From Synaphobranchus kaupii (lineage: Eukaryota; Chordata; Actinopteri; Anguilliformes; Synaphobranchidae), in the NCBI GenBank assembly GCA_029718625.1, contig CM056380.1:14684786-14748785 (forward strand): 64,000 nucleotides of DNA, read 5' to 3'. The position numbers and the translations under genes were made by a program. Positions 57,801-64,000 of this stretch are shown here, piece by piece; within the stretch, counting starts at the first letter, position 1; each line of letters starts with the position of its first letter. The notes under the pieces were generated by a model, which was not told where the DNA came from, ran no database searches, and worked only from the letters and a program-made list of their open reading frames with translations.

Positions 57801-60800
57801 CCAACAACGTGGATGAGGCATACCGGGACTTCTGTGGCATGTTAGTGAAAGCGGCCAAGAAATCCATCCCACGCGGACGTCGCAATAGCTACAAACCGTG
57901 CTGGGATGCGGAGTGCGAGAACCTCTACCGCGTTTTCCTTCAGGCTCCTGCCGGAACCGAGTCAAACAGGGCTGCTACAGCCCTGTTGTCAAGACTCGGC
58001 CGGAGGAGACAAGAGCGCTGGGAGGAGGCTGTCAATTCCATCGACTTCTCGCACTCCAGCCGCAAGGCATGGAGTATCCTGAACAACCTCACTGGCAGGT
58101 CAAGACACTCACCTCGTCACTGCCCCATTTCTGCAAATAAAATCGCATCACAATTTGTGAAAAATGGGGTATACGAGGGTAAAGACCGCGAGTCATCACG
58201 ACTCGTGGCAAAGGAAGTGTCTGACCTCTGGAGGGCCCCAACATCTAGCAGCGATAACATCTCCAGTGAATTCACACCGGAGGAGTTCGCTGCCGCCCTC
58301 CAGCACCTAAAGCCAGGAAAAGCTCCGGGCCCTGATTCCATCTGCCCGGAGCTTATACTCCATGCCGCACCTGCCCTGAAGTCCTGGTTAAGAGCTTTCC
58401 TCTCTTCCTGCTTGCGCCAACTCAAGATCCCCAAAATCTGGAGAAGAGCCCTAGTTGTCGCGATCCCTAAGCCGAATAAGCCTGAAGGGGATCCTAAGAG
58501 CTACCGTCCCATCTCCTTGCTCTGCATCCCCTTCAAGATCCTCGAGCGTCTTATCTACGCCCGCGTCGAACCGATCGTCGACCCACTGCTCCCTCGGGAG
58601 CAGGCCGGGTTCCGACGCGGGAGATCGACCGTAGACCAAGTCACTTTGATGACTCAAGACATCGAGGACAGCTTTTCGTTCAAGAAGAAGGCCGGAGCCG
58701 TTTTTGTCGATCTGACGGCTGCCTATGATACCGTATGGCACCGCGGCCTCACCTGCAAGCTGCTCCGCCTGCTGCCGGACAGGCACATGGTCAGTATGAT
58801 CTTGGAGCTTGTCCGAAATCGCAGCTTTAACCTTACCACCGGTAGCGGACAGCAAAGCAGGTTACGACGCCTCAAGAACGGCGTCCCCCAGGGATCTGTC
58901 CTGGCCCCCCTCCTCTATAATATCTACACTTATGACTTGCCTGATACAGTCTCGCGGAAGTATGCCTACGCGGATGACCTCGCGTTGGTGTACTCCGCTG
59001 GAGACTGGCAGTCATTGGAGGGGACTTTGAGCCAGGACATGCAGACACTAGTGGCATACCTCTGGAAATGGAGGTTGAAGCTCAGCGAGGCAAAGACGGT
59101 GTCGGCGGCCTTCCATCTTAACAACAGGGAGGCTAAACGTGAGCTCCGAATATATATTGGCGGAACACCCCTGCCATGCTGCGCTGAGCCAATCTACCTC
59201 GGCGTGACATTGGACAGGTCGCTCACGTTTCGCCGACACCTTGAGTCACTGCGCAAGAAGTTAACATCTCGTGTGGCATTGATGAGGCGACTAGTCGGGT
59301 CAGGCTGGGGCGCCGACGCAAGAACATTGCGTACGGCAGCCCTGGCCCTTGTTTACTCGACTAGTGAGTACTGCGCACCGGTATGGTGTCGCAGTGCCCA
59401 CACCCGCCTCATCGATACGCCCATCAACGAAGCCTTGCGCATCGTGACAGGATGCCTGCGTCCCACTCCCGTGGACAATCTTCCCATTCTTGCAGGCATC
59501 CAGCCCGCTGGGCTTCGCCGCGCGGGAGCCACAGCACGTCTCGCGTGCCGGGCCATGGAGCCAAACCATCTGCTCCACGAAAGGCTCGCTGTAATTGCTG
59601 AGCCTCCCCGGCGCCTTAAGTCGAGACACCCATTTGTGCCTGCCGCACAGGAATTCCTGCAGCAATGCAGTGATCTTAACATCAGTGCGGCACGGTGGGC
59701 GGATTACATCTGGAGCACGGAGTGGGAGGAGAACACCTCTAGACTCCGTGACTTCATCCCAGACGTCGGTTTTCCCCCTATTGGGGTGGACCTGCCTAGA
59801 CTGGCATGGGTGAGGCTTAACCGCCTCCGGACCGGCGTTGGGCGCTTCCGCTCATCGATGCACAGATGGGGCTTGGCTTCTTGCGCAGCCTGCGAGTGTG
59901 GCGCGGAGGAACAAACCGCAGACCATGTCATCCTGGACTGCCCGATTTATCGGGCACCCAATGGGATGCATGGTCTGTCGGTTCTGGATGATGACACGGT
60001 GACGTGGCTACTGGAGGTGTGCCCTGAAATATAGTCCGGGTGAACCCCCCCCTAGGCTCGGGGTGGTAAAAGGATAGCCCCTCGGCCCCGAGCCTGGGGA
60101 TGTGGGACAAAAGATCCCACCCAAACGAAGAAGAAGCGTTTAGAAAAGCAATGACCTTGAGGGCTAAATCAAACAGATGCCAGAGCAACCTTAAGCAAAG
60201 GTCAAGTCTTTTACACAAATATGTATACAGAATCATCATGCATCAAATGCTTCTAGCATCACACAAAACAATTTTTTCGCAAAATTGATTTGTTTTCACG
60301 TTTGCGTCTCATCAAAATATTTTCTCGACCACTAACGCAATAATCATAAATTATTCAGAAAAATATGACTCCTTTAATCTATGACCGAAATAGTGCACTG
60401 ACAAGATGGGGAAAAAAGCCCCAGTGACTGATGTTGAAAACAGAACTCGGCTTCCCCTGGATAATTTTGTAGTTCTGGCAGACAGAGAATCCAGATGCTT
60501 GGCACACGCGACGCCGCCATTTCCTCCGTGACCAGACGCCCTGGAGCAGGGCGAGCCGTCAGACCCAGCTGCGTCGTGGACCTGGTGGCCCTTCTCCTCT
60601 CAGGATTACCTCAGCTGGCGGATGTGGCGGAGTGCGCGCGTCTGCGTGCAGGCGCGTGATTTTCACCGGGTAAAGGCCTGGCGGTGCAGACTCGGGCGGG
60701 GAGTTTAGACGGTGTTATCGCTGCCTTTCACCCGTCGGCGGTTTTATGAGCCTTACAGGGAGGCTGCTGTCTCACTCTGAGGAGCGTTTCGTTCTGAGCA

Positions 60801-62516
60801 GCGGCCTCACGCTGCGTTTTGTGTGTTGCATAATGGATGGATGTAGGAGGAAGACTGTGGCCTGATTCTAGCCAGATGGAGCGATTGTTTTGTTCGTTTT
60901 TTTTTTGGCTGGAAGAGGCAACCCTATGAGTGGGGATGTCTCTCCCTCTGTGACTGACTGACTGACTCCCTAACTGGCTTTCCTACTGACTGATTCATGC
61001 ACACACACATGTACACACACACACACACACACACACACACTCAAACACTCACATGTGCACACACACACACACACACACACACAAGAATTAACTATGACAA
61101 ACCATGTGTGACATATCTATACAATTGCAGTTCAGTCATCTGGCAGACACATTTAACCAACATGACTAAACAAAAGTGCATTTCACATAGTAAGCAAGAG
61201 ATAGAGATAGAGATATGCAAAAGTACACACAAATCAGTGCCAGCAGAAAGGCAGATACCTGCGTGAAGGGTTAGTTTTGTTCATAGAAACACTGAGGCGT
61301 AGCCTTAAAAGGTCGGTTATTAGATATTTGTAGAAAAAAGCCAGTCAATCTGGCTTCCTGACTGGGGAAGGTCATTCCACTATCGGGGGACGAGAGCAGA
61401 GAAGAGGCCATGAGGAGCGGCTGCCAGGAGCTGGAAGGGATGGAACAGCCAGCTGCCGATAGGATGCTGAACGGAGAGGTCTGATTGGAGGGTACGGTGT
61501 AATGCTGAATGGAGAGGTCTGATTGGAGGGTACGGTGTAATGCTGAATGGAGAGGTCTGATTGGAGGATATGGTGTAATGCTGAATGGAGAGGTCTGGTT
61601 GGAGGGTACGGTGTAATGCTGAATGGAGAGGTCTGATTGGAGGGTATGGTGTAATGCTGAATGGAGAGGTCTGGTTGGAGGGTACGGTGTAATGCTGAAT
61701 GGAGAGGTCTGGTTGGAGGGTATGGTGTAATGCTGAATGGAGAGGTCTGGTTGGAGGGTATGGTGTAATGCTGAATGGAGAGGTCTGGTTGGAGGGTATG
61801 GTGTAATGCTGAATGGAGAGGTCTGGTTGGAGGGTATGGTGTAATGCTGAATGGAGAGGTCTGGTTGGAGGGTATGGTGTAATGCTGAATGGAGAGGTCT
61901 GATTGGAGGGTGTGGTGTAATGCTGAATGGAGGGGTCTGGTTGGAGGGTATGGTGTAATGCTGAATGGAGAGGTCTGGTTGGAGGGTATGGTGTAATGCT
62001 GAATGGAGGGGTCTGGTTGGACGGTACGGTGTAATGCTGAATGGAGAGGTCTGGTTGGAGGGTATGGTGTAATGCTGAATGGAGAGGTCTGGTTGGAGGG
62101 TACGGTGTAATGCTGAATGGAGAGGTCTGGTTGGAGGGTACGGTGTAATCACTGTTTGCCGATAGGAAGGGGCAGTGGTATTCACAGCTTGGTATGCCAA
62201 TTTGAGAGATCTGAATCAAATGGAGGCCGACAGGGCCTGCAATGTACCCAATGAATGTTTATTCTAAATCTAAATCTATTCTAACAAACCATATGAGAGC
62301 CTCTTCCCTTGGACAGGAGCAAGCACCCCCCCACCTCGGGGCTCAGCGTACCTTCTTTAGCTAGATGAGAGATGTGCTCCCCAAAGTCCGACAGGCCCCA
62401 TCTGCTCAGGTAATTGAAGACCTGGAATGCGGTCACATGCTGGGGGTTTTGGGAGGGCGCCGGCACCGGGACCATCCTGCAGCTGGCCTGGATCTGCTTC
62501 AGGAGCTGCATGAACA
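51786..62516 (-). CDS. ripor3: RIPOR/FAM65-like protein, C-terminal part (five exons, 5' end outside window)
   Basis: Exons read right to left: 62516-62352, 56236-56034, 55467-55384, 54861-54771 and 51886-51786. All borders are GT-AG and all four junctions are phase-consistent (1+2, 0, 0, 1+2), giving 644 nt, or 213 complete codons plus stop with a split first codon. The protein is helical and HEAT/armadillo-like: [115 protein letters not shown], then [17 protein letters not shown] and TGA. This matches my memory of the C-terminal region of RIPOR (Rho family-interacting cell polarisation regulator) proteins, which bind RhoA through their N-terminus (outside the window). The ripor3 symbol is tentative: it rests on human chromosome 20 linkage, not an alignment. 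MROH-type proteins are the main alternative. Confidence 0.65.
51887..53779. other. Intron of the RIPOR-like gene, nothing further recognised
   Basis: Minor GT-rich tract at 52232-52255. No exon could be supported between 51887 and 53779. Confidence 0.45.
53788..53985. mobile_element. 198-bp hAT-like hairpin MITE with perfect 8-bp target duplication
   Basis: TAGTATGA flanks both ends (53780-53787 and 53986-53993). The termini CAGGGCTCTTCAACC and GGTTGAATACCCCTG are inverted. The arms extend about 85 bases (GTTACACACCTGATTCTACT pairs with AGTAGAATCAGGTGTGTAAC) around a loop near 53875-53890. The CAGGG start with an 8-bp duplication is the hAT signature. Confidence 0.92.
54266..54722. repeat. 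65-bp minisatellite array, seven units
   Basis: Unit runs GTCTGGCCTTTCCCTTTAAG, then GGGCGGATAGTTTTAAATAT, then a part ending CATATGAAATAAAGATTGTT. Each unit contains AATAAA on the + strand. The array ends about 48 bases from the donor of the RIPOR-like exon 54771-54861. Confidence 0.94.
54771..54861 (-). CDS. ripor3: RIPOR-like exon
   Basis: 91 nt. Acceptor CTCTGGTTTCGCAG, donor GTAACT. Encodes [20 protein letters not shown] and [10 protein letters not shown] plus one base. A 65-bp tandem array lies about 48 bases beyond the donor. Confidence 0.78.
55311..55337. repeat. CA microsatellite
   Basis: GCACGCACGCA leads into (CA)n, about 46 bases intronic of the RIPOR-like exon 55384-55467. Confidence 0.85.
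55384..55467 (-). CDS. ripor3: RIPOR-like exon
   Basis: 84 nt, exactly 28 codons. Acceptor TTTCTAACTGCAG, donor GTGAGT. Encodes [20 protein letters not shown] and CLALKCLR. Confidence 0.78.
55468..56033. other. Intron of the RIPOR-like gene
   Basis: Non-coding, nothing recognised. The apparent minus ORF across 55710-56267 is the exon 56034-56236 read through into intron. Confidence 0.5.
56034..56236 (-). CDS. ripor3: RIPOR-like exon
   Basis: 203 nt. Acceptor GTCCTTCCGCAG, donor GTACGG. Encodes [40 protein letters not shown] and GCRPFRAK. Ends in phase 0. Confidence 0.75.
56326..56855. mobile_element. 530-bp element with about 60-bp terminal inverted repeats
   Basis: ATATTAAAGCACAACTGAAC at the left end and GTTCAGTTATGCTTTAATAT at the right end are inverted. 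The arms continue through TTTGGTAGAACTTTGGGTTG and GTAGTTCTGGCCATGATATG with few mismatches. The interior is unrelated and non-coding. Probable non-autonomous DNA transposon; superfamily undetermined. Confidence 0.8.
56929..57684 (+). CDS. LINE AP endonuclease domain (5' part of broken ORF)
   Basis: 251 codons. Endonuclease motifs: [20 protein letters not shown], the catalytic-Glu block [62 protein letters not shown] (with the Asp/Asn pair) and [11 protein letters not shown]. The true frame continues until about LGKFPR; after an extra G in CGCGGGTCCC (near 57645) the last dozen residues are out of frame. A second possible start lies at 56947. Confidence 0.88.
   Translation: MTANRSHERNRICQVRALTRAGARLQSGRRAGGDYSAGLQPRILQLNTEGLTSNKISVIEELAYTTKALVILLQETHCFSADKLVLPNFTLAGSILSRKHGLATFVHERLSWTLADQSPADSEIEWLCVDVAGFKIVNVYKPPPSRFTPVSVPVFPHPCLYAGDFNCQHEDWGYNTNTPNGENLAAWAANNCLALLYDPKGAASFLSGRWNTGTNPDVAFASVGADNQLPDRRVLGKFPRVPTSTIADNRA
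57646..60034 (+). CDS. LINE reverse transcriptase and C-terminal domain (3' part of broken ORF)
   Basis: The frame is open from 57410, but its family-like part begins about [13 protein letters not shown] near 57648. RT motifs follow in order: [95 protein letters not shown] (GVPQGS 58880-58897) and [12 protein letters not shown] (YADD 58967-58978). Then come [15 protein letters not shown] and a C-terminal [20 protein letters not shown] zinc-knuckle-like motif, with the stop at 60032-60034. All RT catalytic Asp residues are present and no internal stop occurs over about 795 codons. Confidence 0.92.
60146..61000. other. Intron of the RIPOR-like gene, nothing recognised
   Basis: Non-coding. A GACT tetranucleotide run at 60951-60966 (GACTGACTGACTGACT) is the only clear structure. 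Confidence 0.45.
61001..61082. repeat. CA microsatellite
   Basis: Two (CA)n blocks (61011-61040 and 61058-61082) separated by TCAAACACTCACATGTG. Confidence 0.92.
61465..62149. repeat. 38-bp minisatellite array, about 18 units
   Basis: Unit GGAGAGGTCTGGTTGGAGGG then TAYGGTGTAATGCTGAAT. Variants are GGTTGG/GATTGG and TATGG/TACGG. It keeps two minus-strand frames open for up to 309 codons (Pro/Ser/His-rich repeats); these are artefacts in an intron. Confidence 0.95.
62352..62516 (-). CDS. ripor3: RIPOR-like exon (first seen in window)
   Basis: 165 nt. Acceptor CTTCCCTTGCAACAG, donor GTACGC, ends with one base of a split Val codon. A 30-bp minisatellite begins 27 bases upstream of its acceptor. 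Confidence 0.75.
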
Positions 62517-62542
62517 CTGTTGCAAGGGAAGCACAAAACACA

Positions 62543-63926
62543 GCTGAGCGACCCTCCTGTACCCATCTACCTGCTGAGCGTCCCTCCTGTACCCATCTAC
62601 CTGCTGAGCGTCCCTCCTGTACCCATCTACGCGCTGAGCGTCCCTCCTGTACCCATCTACCCACTGAGCGTCCCTCCTGTACCCATCTACCCACTGAGCG
62701 TCCCTCCTGTACCCATCTACCTGCTGAGTGACCCTCCTGTACCCATCTACCCGCTGAGTGACCCTCCTGTAGCCATCTACCTGCTGAGCATCCCTCCTGT
62801 ACCCTCCTGTACCCATCTACCCGCTGAGCGTCCCTCCTGTACCCATCTACCCGCTGAGCGACCCTCCTGTACCCATCTACCCACTGAGCGTCCCTCCTGT
62901 ACCCATCTACCTGCTGAGCGACCCTCCTGTACCCATCTACCCACTGAGCGACCCTCCTGTACCCATCTACCTGCTGAGCGACCCTCCTGTACCCATCTAC
63001 CCACTGAGCGTCCCTCCTGTACCCATCTACCCACTGAGCATCCCTCCTGTACCTTCCTGTACCCATCTACCCGCTGAGCATTCCTCCTGTACCCTCCTGT
63101 ACCAATCTACCCACTGAGCATCCCTCCTGTACCTTCCTGTACCCATCTACCCGCTGAGCATTCCTCCTGTACCCTCCTGTACCCATCTACCCACTGAGCG
63201 TCCCTCCTGTACCCATCTACCCACTGAGCATCCCTCCTGTACCTTCCTGTACCCATCTACCCGCTGAGCATTCCTCCTGTACCCTCCTGTACCAATCTAC
63301 CCACTGAGCATCCCTCCTGTACCTTCCTGTACCCATCTACCCGCTGAGCATTCCTCCTGTACCCTCCTGTACCAATCTACCCACTGAGCATCCCTCCTGT
63401 ACCTTCCTGTACCCATCTACCCGCTGAGCATTCCTCCTGTACCCTCCTGTACCCATCTACCCACTGAGCATCCCTCCTGTACCTTCCTGTACCCATCTAC
63501 CCGCTGAGCATTCCTCCTGTACCCTCCTGTACCAATCTACCCGCTGAGCGACCCTCCTGTACCCATCTACCCGCTGAGCAACCCTCCTGTACCCATCTAC
63601 CTGCTGAGCTTCCCTCCTGTATCCATCTACCTGCTGAGCATCCCTCGTGTACCCATGTACCCGCTGAGCGTCCCTCCTGTACCCATCTACCCACTGAGCG
63701 TCCCTCCTGTACCTTCCTGTACCCATCTACCCGCTGAGCATTCGTCCTGTACCCTCCTGTACCAATCTACCCGCTGAGCGACCCTCCTGTACCCATCTAC
63801 CCGCTGAGCAACCCTCCTGTACCCATCTACCCGCTGAGCATCCCTCCTGTACCCATCTACCCGCTGAGCGACCCTCCTGTACCCATCTACCTGCTGAGCG
63901 TCCCTCCTGTACCCATCTACCCACTG
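62543..63926. repeat. 30-bp minisatellite array with 42-bp variants
   Basis: Basic unit ACCCATCTACCCGCTGAGCG plus TCCCTCCTGT. Longer units carry an extra ACCTTCCTGT or ACCCTCCTGT. Between 63020 and 63540 they alternate to give a second-order period of about 80 bp (CCACTGAGCATCC ... CCGCTGAGCATTCC). A single related unit at 63979-63996 suggests that the array region continues past the window edge. Confidence 0.95.
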
Positions 63927-64000
63927 CTGGACTTTAGCAAGGCCTGGCTAACTCAAAGCACTATTAGCTACTGCCCTTTACCCGTCTACCTGCTGGACTT

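Larger units (their letters stand above)
56897..60135 (+). mobile_element. Nearly intact APE-class LINE with target duplications
   Basis: About 3.24 kb inserted on + into an intron of the minus-strand RIPOR-like gene. GCGTTTAGAA flanks both ends (56887-56896 and 60136-60145). It holds one coding region (AP endonuclease, reverse transcriptase, C-terminal Cys/His motif) broken by a single frameshift near 57645. The 3' UTR has two hairpins (GGCTCGGGG / CCCCGAGCC, and GTGGGA / TCCCAC) and ends with GAAGAAGAAG. No upstream gag-like ORF is present. The clade is probably of the I/Nimb group, but that is from memory. Confidence 0.92.

Noticed and set aside
61271..62219. Minus ORFs of 279-309 codons rich in Pro, Ser and His
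   Set aside because: Translation of a 38-bp minisatellite inside an intron of the RIPOR-like gene.
62281..63924. Several ORFs with GRWVQEGRSA or CTHLPAERPS repeats
   Set aside because: 30-bp minisatellite translated on both strands. Only the short exon 62352-62516 is real.

Overview
This is vertebrate nuclear DNA, almost certainly from a ray-finned fish. It contains spliced genes with vertebrate orthologues, a Tc1 end of the salmonid/Sleeping Beauty type, fish-type L2 and APE-class LINEs, hAT-like hairpin MITEs and very many mini- and microsatellites. I cannot name the species from sequence alone. No prokaryotic features, CRISPR arrays, rRNA genes or convincing tRNA genes were seen.

Genes. 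(1) psmf1 (proteasome inhibitor PI31), + strand: seven coding exons from 9821 to 25939 give a complete 270-residue protein, about the human length. (2) tmem74b, - strand: single coding exon 35827-36588 (253 aa), with an inferred 5'UTR intron up to about 37700. (3) blcap, + strand: intronless 87-residue CDS 46397-46660. (4) The 3' end of a RIPOR/FAM65-like gene (ripor3 is the best candidate), - strand: five phase-consistent exons between 62516 and 51786, with the 5' part beyond the right edge. psmf1 and tmem74b are also neighbours on human 20p13; BLCAP and RIPOR3 lie on human 20q. The window therefore looks like one fish segment carrying genes of human chromosome 20.

Layout. 1-9.8 kb is upstream of psmf1: a deleted Tc1 copy, a 31-bp minisatellite split by an L2 LINE, and a LINE remnant embedded in a large inverted repeat. 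9.8-26.2 kb is psmf1; its introns hold a 35-bp minisatellite of about 47 units, hairpin MITEs and a chimeric Tc1 element. 26-35.5 kb is intergenic with 47-bp and 48-bp minisatellites; the 48-bp array makes artificial 500-600 codon ORFs on both strands. 35.8-37.8 kb is tmem74b. 38-46 kb is intergenic with a hairpin MITE, a second 48-bp array and an 80-bp repeat. 46.3-47.3 kb is blcap. 47.3-51.8 kb is intergenic. From 51.8 kb to the end is the RIPOR-like gene; its introns hold a 198-bp hAT-like MITE with a perfect 8-bp target duplication, a nearly intact LINE with target duplications, and 65-, 38- and 30-bp minisatellites.

The four genes are ordinary cellular genes with no evident shared pathway. 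The most unusual aspects are the density of unrelated minisatellites (several within tens of bases of splice sites), the LINE that is one base from an uninterrupted ORF, the chimeric Tc1 element, and a Tyr-to-Phe change in the C-terminal HbYX-like motif of PI31. I found no convincing new multi-gene system.
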